A stretch of 49,583 nucleotides of DNA from assembly GCA_046726275.1 (NCBI GenBank), contig JBKPAF010000055.1, forward strand, positions 1 through 49,583, read 5' to 3'. This document shows positions 25,941-34,385 of this stretch, one piece after another. The position numbers and the translations under genes are program-made. How positions within the stretch are numbered: the stretch's first letter is position 1; each line of letters starts with the position of its first letter. Source of the DNA: DASXTW01 sp046726275 (GTDB taxonomy: Bacteria > Actinomycetota > UBA4738). The notes beneath the pieces were generated by a model that saw only the letters and a program-made list of their open reading frames with translations, was not told where the DNA came from and searched no databases.

Positions 25941-26654
25941 TCAGTCGTTCGAAGCGACGCCCTCGAGGACGACGCCGTCGCGGATCGAAAGAACGGCGTC
26001 CGAGACCTTCAGGGCTTCCGGGTTGTGGGTGGCGATGAGAGCGGTGGTTCCCATCCGGGCGGCCAGCTTGATGGTCCGGAGCACGACCGCGGCCCACGAC
26101 TCGTCCTGATGTCCAGTGGGCTCGTCTGCCAGGAGGAGGCGGGGCGACAGAAGCAGCGCCCTGGCCAGGGCAGCGCGTTGCTGCTCGCCTATAGAGATCT
26201 CCGACGGCAACCGTTCGGCGAGGTGGTCCAGCCCGAGATACCGGAGGAATCCTTCTACCCGCTCGTTCCCTGCCTGGCGAGACCCTCCCAGCCGCAGGGG
26301 AAGCTCGACGTTCTCGCGCACCGACAGTTCCTCGAGGAGTCCCAGCGTCTGCGGAAGGACGGCCAGGTCCGACCAGAGGCGTTCGGCAGGGGGCGGTCCC
26401 CCATCGGCCCACACGATCGATCCCTGGTCCGGCCGGTCCCACCCTGCGAGCACGGCGAGGAGGGTCGTCTTCCCCGAGCCCGAAGGGCCGAGGAGGGCGA
26501 CGATCTCCCCCTTCCCCAGTGTCAGATCGACGCTGCGGAGGGCTTGCACTTGCTCCGGTCCTCGACGAAACGACTTCGACAAAGCCCGGACCTCCAACAG
26601 CGGCTCGATCGTCGGGCGACGGTCGAAACCGGCGCGCTCCTTGACCTCGCTCAT
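25941..26654 (-). CDS. ABC transporter ATP-binding protein (LolD/MacB type), second ATPase
   Basis: 237 aa. Walker A GPSGSGKTT at about 56-64, Walker B LLLADEP at 173-179 and the switch His210 are intact. The signature is altered: ISIGEQQR instead of LSGGQQQR, keeping Ser154 and Gly156. The fold and length match the LolD/MacB/FtsE group, which drives FtsX-type permeases by mechanotransmission rather than substrate passage. Its ATG overlaps the stop of the previous ATPase gene by 4 bases. Both ATPases are only 40% alike by eye and may form a heterodimer on the single permease (inference). Confidence 0.92.
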   Translation of the reverse strand: MSEVKERAGFDRRPTIEPLLEVRALSKSFRRGPEQVQALRSVDLTLGKGEIVALLGPSGSGKTTLLAVLAGWDRPDQGSIVWADGGPPPAERLWSDLAVLPQTLGLLEELSVRENVELPLRLGGSRQAGNERVEGFLRYLGLDHLAERLPSEISIGEQQRAALARALLLSPRLLLADEPTGHQDESWAAVVLRTIKLAARMGTTALIATHNPEALKVSDAVLSIRDGVVLEGVASND

Positions 26655-27475
26655 GGCGGGGTGATCCTCACGTGCCCGTCGTCGACGGAGATCACCGCCC
26701 GGTGGTCGGGGAAGAGCTGGAGGGCGGCCGGTGGGAGCTGGATCCTGCCGAACGCGTCGATCACCGACAGGGCTCGGTCGGCGCGGGTCTCTGCCTCCAG
26801 GGCTCCATGACGCAGTGAGTAGATGCGATCGGCCGCCCTCATCACGATGGGGTCATGAGTCGCCACGACGAAGCTCGCACCGTCCTGGGCCAGGGCCTTC
26901 ACCATCTCCATCAGGGTCTCCCCCGACGAGGAGTCGAGCTCCGCTGTCGGCTCGTCCGCCACGACCAGCGCCGGATCTCCCATCACAGCCGAGGCCAGCG
27001 CGACGCGCTGCTGCTCGCCCCCGGAGAGCTGATGCGGGTAGTGATCTTCCCTGCCACCGAGACCAAGCGCCTCCAGGAGCTGATGGCCTCGCTTCCTCCC
27101 GCTCGTTCCTCGAAGGCGGGCCGTCGTCTCCAATTGCTGCAACGCCGTGAGATACGACACGAGATTGTCCGAGGGCCGTTGGAACATGTAGGACACCAGC
27201 CGGCGACGGATGGCTCGGCGCCCCCGCGCGTTCATGCCAGAAACCTCCGTCTCTCCCACCCGAACCTGTCCCGCCGTGGGTCGATCGATGCAGGCCAGGA
27301 TCCGCAGGAGCGAGCTCTTCCCGGATCCGGATGGCCCGACGACGGCGGTGATCGCACCGGAGGGGAACGAGGCATCGATCCCTTTCAAGGCGTGGACCTC
27401 GCCGGAGGCGCTCCAGTAGATCTTCACAAGCCCTGAGCATGACCCCGACGTGGCGACCACAGCATCAGGTGGCAA
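26651..27475 (-). CDS. ABC transporter ATP-binding protein with C-terminal AbrB-like segment, first ATPase
   Basis: 274 aa. Walker A GPSGSGKSS at 47-55, canonical signature LSGGEQQR at 150-157, Walker B VVADEP at 171-176 and switch His207 are all intact. After residue 235 an extra segment, IDAFGRIQLPPAALQLF...VDDGHVRITPP, resembles the swapped-hairpin AbrB/SpoVT fold (Gly-Arg-Ile-x-Leu-Pro). In other proteins this fold dimerises or binds DNA; its role in an ABC ATPase is unclear. It begins at TTG 27475, inside the end of the permease gene, behind GAGGTGA, so the two are probably co-translated. Confidence 0.9.
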   Translation of the reverse strand: MPPDAVVATSGSCSGLVKIYWSASGEVHALKGIDASFPSGAITAVVGPSGSGKSSLLRILACIDRPTAGQVRVGETEVSGMNARGRRAIRRRLVSYMFQRPSDNLVSYLTALQQLETTARLRGTSGRKRGHQLLEALGLGGREDHYPHQLSGGEQQRVALASAVMGDPALVVADEPTAELDSSSGETLMEMVKALAQDGASFVVATHDPIVMRAADRIYSLRHGALEAETRADRALSVIDAFGRIQLPPAALQLFPDHRAVISVDDGHVRITPP

Positions 27476-30215
27476 CGCGCATCACCTCGGCCACGTTGGC
27501 TCGTTCGGCAGTCCGGTGGACCCGCCACGCGCCGATCCAGGACGCGAGCAGGGCGCACGATGCCGTCACGCCGAGCAGGAGGTAGGGAGATCGGAACAGG
27601 GGAGAGGGAGGAAGCAGCGGCATCGGGTCGAGCCTGCCGTAGACGATCCTCGCGGCGAGCCAGGCGAGACCAACCCCCATCACGACCCCAACCCCCAGCA
27701 TCGCCGCCAGCTCGAGCCCGATAGAACGGCGGTGCTCCCCCCGAGAGAGCCCCATGCGGCGGGCCAACGCATACGACACCTCGCGCGATCGCTGGCGCGA
27801 TTCGAGGTAGAGGACGATGCCGCCCAGTGCGATCAGCCCCGTCACGATCCCGAGTGCCTGCAGAAAGCCCAGACCCCATCGGAGCGACGTGAACTGCGGG
27901 AGTTCCTGGGTCTCCTCAGCCAGGGCCTCGCTTCCCTCGATGATCGACCCGGTGCTGCGCAGGGTGGTGAGGATCGAGCCCGGGTCTCCCTTCGCCCAGA
28001 GCTGTTCGATGCCTCCCAGGTCTCGCTGTCGCAGAGCATGACGAGTCGTCACCAGCATCGGCCGGTCCGCGTGCAAGCCGGCGAAATCCCGGGCGACGCC
28101 GATCACCCGGTAGGGGACGGTCTTCGCGCCGGCCTGGATGGTCCCGAGCCGGCGGATGGACCCACCGACGGAGATGGCCGGGAGCGGTTGGGACGGGGCC
28201 GACCGGAGGTTCTGGATCAGGCCGGCCAACGAGGACGTCGAGAAGCTGCGGTCCCAGTACGCCACGGCCGGGAAGTTGGCAGGCTCGATGCCCAGAAGAT
28301 CAACGCCGTTCGACCCGTGGGACAGTCCCATGAGCTCCCCGTTCGTGACCCTGGTGATCCTCGTCGTAGGAAAAGGAAGCCGCTTGGGCAGGGGATTGGA
28401 GATGGCCAGGTTCACCGAGACGTCGCTGCCCACGAACACCTGCGCCTTGGCCCGGGCCGAGGCGGCCTGACTGGCCGATAGGGCCCCGGCGTAGGCCAGG
28501 ATGCCGATGGCGAGGGCGGCGACGGTGAGCAGGGTCAGAGCGGCCTGAGGGGCCGACGAGAGTCTTCGCGAGCTGAGGTAGAACGCAGGCGCCCACCCGT
28601 GACCCGCCGACCGGAGACGCGGGAGGAGCCGATGAAGAACACGGGTGGCGAGCCCAGCCATCCCCGCGATGAACAGGATCGGGAACAGAAGGATGAGGAC
28701 ATCGGGCTTCACCGGAACGCGCACGTCGGTGACGTGGGGAGGCCTCCGACTGAAGATCTCGTACAACGACGCCGCGGCGAGGATCAACACCGGGACCTCC
28801 CACGGTGCGCGGGACAGGGCGCGTCGACTTCGCGGCCCCGTCGTTTCGCCTTCCTTCCTGACCGCGAATGCGGTGATCACGGCCAGGATGACCAGCGCAG
28901 CCGCCACCGTCCAGAGGACCGCCCGGAGCGCCGAGGTTGGGGCACCTGGCTCTAGCAGCGAGGTCGGCCCGAACCGGCGAACCAGCCAGAGGGCGACGAA
29001 CCAACCGGCTAGCCCGGCCGCGGCGGCGACGAGCAGCACCTCCAACAGGACCTTCGCGCCCAGGCTCGACGGGCTCGAGCCCCTCGCCGTGAGAAGACCC
29101 ACCTCGACCCGACGACGGTTGACCCAGTAGATCCCCGCGGCCCCGATCACGATGAGAGCGACGAGACGCCCTGCCAGCGAGACGGTTTCGACCGTTCCGC
29201 GCATGGAGTCCTCCGTGGCCGAGGCCAGGTCAGCGATGAACGGAAGGCCGAATTCGATCTTCGAACCGAAGCCCCGTCTGAAAAGCTCGTCGACTTTGGC
29301 CTGGGTCGCCGCAACGGCTTCATGTGCCTCACCGACGGTGAGCCCCTCTTCCCGGATGGGAACGTTCCAGGTCACGATGGAGCCCCGCTCGCCCAGGCGG
29401 CGGCCGAGGTTCAGAAACGTGCTCCGGTCGGACAGCACCAGCGGTGGTGGTGGCCTGCTAGCGAAGGCGCTGTACGGGTAGATCAGGCTCTCCTGGCCGC
29501 ACCAGAACGGGGTCCGGGGCGACTGGCTCAGGTTCGTGTAGGTGCCGGCGACCCGGACCTTCACCGTCCGGTCGGGCCCCCGGAAGGCGACCCGTTCCCC
29601 CGCGCGCACCTTCAGCTGGCTCGCGACGTTGTCGGGGAGCCATATCCCGTCGCCCCCGGCCGAGGAGAGCTGGTGGATGTGGGAGCGCCACCCATCCTGG
29701 GTGAGGAGCCTGATGGACCCGAACTGAAGCTCGGTCCCGGGCTTCGTCACGGTGAGCGAGGACCCCACGATCGACCACTGAACGGGCCTCGTGCTCTCGA
29801 TCGACCTGAAGCTGCGGCGTACCTGGCCATCCACCTGGACCAGCGCCTCCACGGCCGTTCGGGTCTCCATAGGAGGACCGAGCAGGCCGAAGTAGAAGGA
29901 CTCTCCCGTGAGGGGAGCCGGGATCCGCATGGCCAGCCCGGCGTCCCACGAGCACATTTCCCGCAACGATCGGTGGAGCGTGGCGTTACCGGCCGAGGAG
30001 AGGAACAAGGGGCCGGCCGCGGTGGCGACCGCCAGGATCAGGACCGCGCTGGCCATGGCCAGGAGAAGGCCCGGGAATCGGAAGAGCAGGATTGGCGCCT
30101 TCAGCCAGGGCGCGCTTCCCAGCGCCGCCAGGCGGGCTCGTCCCGAGGCGACGAACCGGCCGGATCGGCGGCGTCCAACTTTTCCTCCCGGCGTTCCCCC
30201 GGTCGGCTCGCTCAA
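27465..30215 (-). CDS. FtsX/MacB-type ABC permease
   Basis: 916 aa. A transmembrane helix at about 45-70 is followed by a large external domain (about 75-320), then helices at about 330-350, 383-405 and 427-446, another cluster near 470-580, a second external domain (about 590-800) and three helices at about 813-910. Two FtsX-type halves in one chain are typical of actinobacterial MacB-like permeases, which are thought to extract or release surface lipids or proteins. No substrate can be deduced. It starts at TTG 30215 with GGAGTGA as ribosome-binding site. It is first in an operon with two ATPase genes and follows a Ser/Thr kinase gene by about 90 bases. Confidence 0.9.
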   Translation of the reverse strand: MSEPTGGTPGGKVGRRRSGRFVASGRARLAALGSAPWLKAPILLFRFPGLLLAMASAVLILAVATAAGPLFLSSAGNATLHRSLREMCSWDAGLAMRIPAPLTGESFYFGLLGPPMETRTAVEALVQVDGQVRRSFRSIESTRPVQWSIVGSSLTVTKPGTELQFGSIRLLTQDGWRSHIHQLSSAGGDGIWLPDNVASQLKVRAGERVAFRGPDRTVKVRVAGTYTNLSQSPRTPFWCGQESLIYPYSAFASRPPPPLVLSDRSTFLNLGRRLGERGSIVTWNVPIREEGLTVGEAHEAVAATQAKVDELFRRGFGSKIEFGLPFIADLASATEDSMRGTVETVSLAGRLVALIVIGAAGIYWVNRRRVEVGLLTARGSSPSSLGAKVLLEVLLVAAAAGLAGWFVALWLVRRFGPTSLLEPGAPTSALRAVLWTVAAALVILAVITAFAVRKEGETTGPRSRRALSRAPWEVPVLILAAASLYEIFSRRPPHVTDVRVPVKPDVLILLFPILFIAGMAGLATRVLHRLLPRLRSAGHGWAPAFYLSSRRLSSAPQAALTLLTVAALAIGILAYAGALSASQAASARAKAQVFVGSDVSVNLAISNPLPKRLPFPTTRITRVTNGELMGLSHGSNGVDLLGIEPANFPAVAYWDRSFSTSSLAGLIQNLRSAPSQPLPAISVGGSIRRLGTIQAGAKTVPYRVIGVARDFAGLHADRPMLVTTRHALRQRDLGGIEQLWAKGDPGSILTTLRSTGSIIEGSEALAEETQELPQFTSLRWGLGFLQALGIVTGLIALGGIVLYLESRQRSREVSYALARRMGLSRGEHRRSIGLELAAMLGVGVVMGVGLAWLAARIVYGRLDPMPLLPPSPLFRSPYLLLGVTASCALLASWIGAWRVHRTAERANVAEVMRVAT

Positions 30216-30307
30216 TCGCTCACTCCATCGAATGCTCGACGCTCTACGTCCGGGCCTCGACGCAGGTTCCGTCTCTGTTTACGGGAAACCGCCGGGGAAG
30301 GTTCGGC

Positions 30308-31747
30308 CTACTCGTCGCCTTCGGAGCTCGCGGGAGGCGCTGCCTCCATGGCCGTCGCAAGGTGCGAGATTCCCTGGTGGAGCTGCCCCGCCAGCCGCGG
30401 AGTGATGTCGCCCTTGGACTCGCGCTCGGCTACCTTCCCTTGGAGCTCATCGAGCTTGTCGAGGGCGCCCGACAGGTCCCCATCCTGATAGTCCTTCAGC
30501 GCTTCCTCGATGTCGTCGGCGAACTTGTTGGCGGTGCCGCGCGACAGGTCGTCCGCGTTCACGCCCCCGACGAGGATCAGCTCCAGCCGGTCGAGGGCTC
30601 CTTGCACCGAGGTCGGTGCCTGGCGAGCTAGCGTCGGTGAAGGCGTGGGTGAACCCATGGACGGAGCGGGGGACCTGGGCCCACCAGTTCCTCCCGGGCT
30701 GCGGGAGAGCCCGGTGAGGGCGATCGACCCGAAGACTGCAGCCGCCAGGAGAGCCCCCAACGCCACCAACCAGGGAGCCCGTCGAACGCGCTCCCGAGCC
30801 GGAGGAGGGTATGGACCCACCTCGGGCGAGACGACCGGGGGAAGGACGGCCGTCCCCTGTATGGGAACAGGCTGTGTGGTGCGGGTGGAGGAGGCCAAGG
30901 CGACAGGAGTCGCCGCCTGGCCCCGGAGGCGCAGGAGGTCACGGCCCAGCTCGTCCGCCGTCTGATGGCGGGCCGCCCGATCCTTCGACATGGCCTTCAG
31001 CACGACCTGTTCCAGGGCGGGCCCGACACCTGAGTTCAGGCGCGATGGCGGGAGTGGTTCCTCTCGGACGTGCTGATACGCCACGGCGACGGGCGAATCG
31101 GCGATGAAGGGCGGCCGCCCCGCCACCATTTCGTACAACACGACCCCGAGCGCGTACAGGTCCGTCCGCGAGTCCACGGCCTCGCCCCTGGCCTGCTCGG
31201 GGGCGAAGTAGGTCGCCGTGCCCAGGACCGAGGCCGTCGTGGTAAACGCGCCCGAGCTCACCGCTCTGGCGATGCCGAAATCCATGACCTTCACCTCGCC
31301 CGAGGAGGTGATCATGATGTTTCCCGGCTTCACGTCTCGGTGGACGATCCCCTTCCGGTGGGCGTGGGCCAGGGCCGATGCCGCCGCCTGACCGATGTCG
31401 ATCGCCTGGTCCGCAGGAAGAGCGCCGCGTTCGTCGAGGATGTCCGCAAGCGTCCGCCCCGTGACGTGCTCCATGACGATGAAGTGGATGCCGTCGTCGG
31501 AGCCGGTGTCGTACACGGCGACGATCCCCGCGTGGCTGAGCCGGGCCGCTGCCTGGGCCTCTCGACGGAACCGCTCAACCGCCTGAGGGTCCTGGGCCAG
31601 GTGGTCGGCCAGGATCTTGACTGCCACCGTCCGGTTCAAGACCAGATCGGTTCCGCGGTGAACACGGGCCATACCGCCCTGGCCGAGGAAGTCCTCGATC
31701 CGGTACCTGTTCGACAGAAGCCGGTGCTCGGCGGTCGTGCGGCTCAT
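30308..31747 (-). CDS. Ser/Thr protein kinase with external helical domain
   Basis: 479 aa from ATG 31747 (the frame is open further upstream but lacks homology-like sequence there). Kinase domain about 14-275 with Lys44 (AVKILA), HRD 136-138 and DFG 156-158; the activation loop reads SSGAFTTTASVLGT. One transmembrane helix lies at about 325-345, then a Pro/Ser/Thr linker and a predicted all-helical external domain (about 378-468, rich in Asp, Glu, Leu and Lys). There is no PASTA domain, unlike the two kinases of the fhaA cluster, so a different signal is sensed. It is followed on the same strand by the ABC permease operon; a functional link is possible but not shown. Confidence 0.92.
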   Translation of the reverse strand: MSRTTAEHRLLSNRYRIEDFLGQGGMARVHRGTDLVLNRTVAVKILADHLAQDPQAVERFRREAQAAARLSHAGIVAVYDTGSDDGIHFIVMEHVTGRTLADILDERGALPADQAIDIGQAAASALAHAHRKGIVHRDVKPGNIMITSSGEVKVMDFGIARAVSSGAFTTTASVLGTATYFAPEQARGEAVDSRTDLYALGVVLYEMVAGRPPFIADSPVAVAYQHVREEPLPPSRLNSGVGPALEQVVLKAMSKDRAARHQTADELGRDLLRLRGQAATPVALASSTRTTQPVPIQGTAVLPPVVSPEVGPYPPPARERVRRAPWLVALGALLAAAVFGSIALTGLSRSPGGTGGPRSPAPSMGSPTPSPTLARQAPTSVQGALDRLELILVGGVNADDLSRGTANKFADDIEEALKDYQDGDLSGALDKLDELQGKVAERESKGDITPRLAGQLHQGISHLATAMEAAPPASSEGDE

Positions 31748-31817
31748 GGCGCTCTCTTCGATAGTACGGCCGAGACGTCGGCTGGTTCTGGGGCCCCCGC
31801 CTTGGAGAACTCGAGCT

Positions 31818-32066
31818 TCAGCTGGTTTCCTCGGAGTCCTCCGGGGCATCGTGGACCTCCGAGTGCTCCTTGAGGTCCTTCACCTCGGCTTCGCTGTAGG
31901 GCTGCTCCGCGTCGGGGTCGCCCTCGGGGTTGCCTAACTTGGACGCGTTGCTGTAGGAAACGCCGTCGCGCTCGGCGATCTCCCTCCCGAGCTCATTGGC
32001 CTCGTCGTCGGTCAGGCCGCTCGAGTCCCGCTTTCGGATCAGTTCCTGGAACCGCTCATCGTCCAT
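31818..32066 (-). CDS. Small acidic hypothetical protein
   Basis: 82 aa from ATG 32066, preceded by GGAGATGG at good spacing. The product is highly charged and acidic (MDDERFQELIRKRDSSGLTD at the start, DAPEDSEETS at the end), with no membrane segment or cysteine. I do not recognise a family. It looks like a soluble, partly disordered protein. It lies 70 bases before the kinase gene on the same strand and may be in the same transcript; it is divergent from the signal-peptide protein gene. Confidence 0.65.
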   Translation of the reverse strand: MDDERFQELIRKRDSSGLTDDEANELGREIAERDGVSYSNASKLGNPEGDPDAEQPYSEAEVKDLKEHSEVHDAPEDSEETS

Positions 32067-32170
32067 TCCGCCATCTCCTCCCCATGATCGGGTCGCTTCT
32101 GTAGCATTCCCCCGATTCCGGCCCGGCACCCCCCGCCCCGATCTGCGTGGCGATGTCATGTCTTGGGGAC

Positions 32171-32200
32171 TTGTGTGGGGCCGAGCAGGCTAGTTAGAAT
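32171..32200 (+). promoter_or_regulatory. Candidate promoter for the gene at 32238
   Basis: TAGAAT at 32195-32200 (5 of 6 to consensus) in an AT-rich island, with TTGTGT at 32171-32176 and an 18-base spacer. The -35 box is weak. The predicted leader is about 30 bases. Confidence 0.4.
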
Positions 32201-32237
32201 TATCTACTTCCAGAGTGGCTGTGCACATGGAAGCGAG

Positions 32238-33188
32238 ATGAACACACGTAAAGCGCTCCTCACCGCCGTCGCGGCAGCGGTGATCCTGGGGAGCCCCAGG
32301 ATCGGGTACGCTGCTCGGCCGTCCGGAATTGTCGGGCCATCGGATCTCAGCGACCGCTGGACCGGCAAGCACATCGACTTCGGCTCCGTGCCGTCCCCCA
32401 GGTTGTGCAACCAACGGACATGCGACTATTTCGGCCTCACCGTCGTTGTGCCTGGCGGATTTTGGGACTCTCACTCTGGTCGCGCGATCATCTCCATCCG
32501 CTGGGCCAGCCCCTCCGACAACTTCGACCTGTACGTGTACAGAGGAAGGAAGCTGCTGACGTCCTCGACCCAGCCGCTCAGCACCTCCGAGGCCGTTAGT
32601 CTCTCGAGACCCGGCGGGGGGTACAAGGTACGCGTTGTGCCGGTACTGGTCACCGACTCGGGATACTCGGGCTCGGCCAGGTTCGCCTCAGCGAAGAGAT
32701 CCCCACCCTCTACCGGTCCCCCACCAGCGCCGGAGGAGGGCCGTGGCGGAGACTCGGGTGGTTCGGGGTCCGGCCGGGGGCCCCTCTCCGTCGAACCCCA
32801 GGACTGGACGATCATCTCCGAGCACGTCTCCCAGGGCCCTCGCACGCCTCCACCAAGAGCCGGCCCGAAGGGATCCGCGACCAGCGCACGGCCGGTTGCC
32901 CTCACCGTCCCTCGGCTCTCTCCATTCGTTTGGCTGCTGCTCCCTCTCGGACTGATCGTTCTGGCTGCGGTGGCCTATGTAGCGTTTGAACCCGAGCCCG
33001 AGGCCGCGGAGGAGCCTGTGCCCGAACCGGAATGGCGATCCGTTCAGCCGAGCTTGACGCCGGCGCCCGTTGCCCTGGCCGGTGCACTGCTCCGAGCGGC
33101 CAGCGGAGTGGGAAGATCGGCCCGCACAGGGCTCGGCCGGGTCCTTGGCCGTGGAGGGAAAGGTCGTCGCCGGTCGCACCTCGGTTAG
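32238..33188 (+). CDS. Exported type I membrane protein with a beta-sandwich-like domain
   Basis: 316 aa. A clear signal peptide (MNTRKALLTAVAAAVILG, likely cut after GYA at about residue 25) leads into an external domain (about 30-155) containing IISIRWASPSDNFDLYVYRG and GGGYKVRVVPV. This resembles bacterial pre-peptidase C-terminal (PPC)-type beta-sandwiches, a tentative match. A Pro/Gly-rich linker follows, then a transmembrane helix at about 228-250 and a Pro/Glu-rich then basic cytosolic tail. ATG 32238 has a GGAAGCGAG site; upstream in-frame starts have none. It converges on the LarC-like gene. Confidence 0.75.
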   Translation: MNTRKALLTAVAAAVILGSPRIGYAARPSGIVGPSDLSDRWTGKHIDFGSVPSPRLCNQRTCDYFGLTVVVPGGFWDSHSGRAIISIRWASPSDNFDLYVYRGRKLLTSSTQPLSTSEAVSLSRPGGGYKVRVVPVLVTDSGYSGSARFASAKRSPPSTGPPPAPEEGRGGDSGGSGSGRGPLSVEPQDWTIISEHVSQGPRTPPPRAGPKGSATSARPVALTVPRLSPFVWLLLPLGLIVLAAVAYVAFEPEPEAAEEPVPEPEWRSVQPSLTPAPVALAGALLRAASGVGRSARTGLGRVLGRGGKGRRRSHLG

Positions 33189-33210
33189 CCGGCCCGGGCC
33201 AGGGAGGCCG

Positions 33211-34236
33211 CTAGTCCTGCGTCCAAGCCGGAAAGAGGGGACTGATCCGGATCTCCCCTGAGGTCCCCGAGTCTCGGAGGCATCGGATCACCTGATCCTT
33301 CCGATCAGACGAAGCGACGGCGGAGATCAGCAGCTGGGGCTGACCCCCGCGACCGACCACCGAAGTGATCCAGGCCTCTTCGGCGCCGGCACCTGTCAAC
33401 TCCTCGATGAGTCGCTCGGTCTGTCCGGGGATCGAACCGGCCAGCGTGGCATGGATCATCAGCTGGCCCTGGGCAAGGACGTCGGCGAGCGCAACCGGTG
33501 GGCGGGCCCCGGTACCGGCGCGTTGCTCTTCGCCGATCACCACGCGGACGGCATTCGGAAAATCCGGCCGGAACGGGCCGGCTCCGTACCCTACGTGGTC
33601 GGCCCGCATCATCGGCATGTCTCCATACCCCTCCGAGACGGCGGAGAGGAAGGCGGCGCCCGTCGGCGTCACCAGTTCGATCGGGATCCCTCGCGAATAC
33701 GTCGGAACGCCGTGGAGCAGCTCCATCACCACAGGTGAGGGGATCGGCATGATCCCGTGCTCGGTTCTGACCATTCCCATCCCGGTCGGAACCGGCGAGG
33801 CGAAGACCCTATCCACCTCGAGCATGTCGAGGGCAAGGGCGCAACCCACGAACGCGACGAGGCAGTCGACTTCCCCGAATTCGTGGAACGTCACGAGCTC
33901 GGGATCCTTGCCGTGCACGGTCCCGGCGGCGTGGGCCAGGCGATGGAACATCCTGTAGGCGGTGCGCCTGGCCTCCGGGGGCAGATCGGCTTCCTCAAGC
34001 AGCGCCGGCATGCTCGACCAGGTCCGGATCACGCCCTGGGGACCGGCCTGGACCCGAATGGTGAGCGCGGGCATCCCACGGACGTCGACCTCCTCCGCGG
34101 AGAGCTCGAATGCTTCGATCGAGAGCCTTGACAGGAACTTGGCGATCTCGTTGAGGTCGGCCCCTGCGTGGATCAGTGCGCCCAGAGCCATGTCCCCGGA
34201 GATGCCGGAGAAGCAGTCGAAGTAGGCCAGCCGCAC
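33211..34236 (-). CDS. LarC-like protein (nickel-pincer cofactor biosynthesis family), diverged and short
   Basis: 341 aa. It opens with RLAYFDCFSGISGDMALGAL, the LarC/DUF111 signature, and contains TFHEFGEVDCLVAFVGCALALD and PVPTGMGMVRTEHGIMPIPSP, all standard family blocks. LarC inserts nickel into the pincer cofactor of lactate racemase using CTP. The C-terminal part is altered: the usual ETNIDDM block is missing, replaced near residue 270 by MIHATLAGSIPGQ, and the protein ends about 60-80 residues early compared with 400-420 aa relatives. No LarB, LarE or LarA gene is nearby. It starts at GTG 34236. A different role or reduced activity is possible. Confidence 0.8.
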   Translation of the reverse strand: MRLAYFDCFSGISGDMALGALIHAGADLNEIAKFLSRLSIEAFELSAEEVDVRGMPALTIRVQAGPQGVIRTWSSMPALLEEADLPPEARRTAYRMFHRLAHAAGTVHGKDPELVTFHEFGEVDCLVAFVGCALALDMLEVDRVFASPVPTGMGMVRTEHGIMPIPSPVVMELLHGVPTYSRGIPIELVTPTGAAFLSAVSEGYGDMPMMRADHVGYGAGPFRPDFPNAVRVVIGEEQRAGTGARPPVALADVLAQGQLMIHATLAGSIPGQTERLIEELTGAGAEEAWITSVVGRGGQPQLLISAVASSDRKDQVIRCLRDSGTSGEIRISPLFPAWTQD

Positions 34237-34335
34237 TACGGGAGCCTTCGGCGCGGGAGAGCGGTGAAGAGATCGGGAGGAGCGTCGCCAGGAATCATCG
34301 TGGCCTCCTTCCCGGAATCGTGAGAGGCCCCATCG

Positions 34336-34341
34336 TATACT
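34336..34341 (+). promoter_or_regulatory. Candidate -10 box upstream of DUF4446
   Basis: TATACT (5 of 6 to TATAAT) stands 44 bases before the ATG of the DUF4446 gene, in the divergent region with larC. No recognisable -35 box at the right distance. Confidence 0.3.
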
Positions 34342-34385
34342 TCGCCGTCAGAGAGAACCGCGTCCATCTTCCCCGACAAGGACCG

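Noticed and set aside
33189..33210. A frameshifted LarC2 remainder downstream of the short LarC-like gene.
   Set aside because: Only 22 bases separate the stop from the convergent gene, and no LarC C-terminal motif is found in any frame there.
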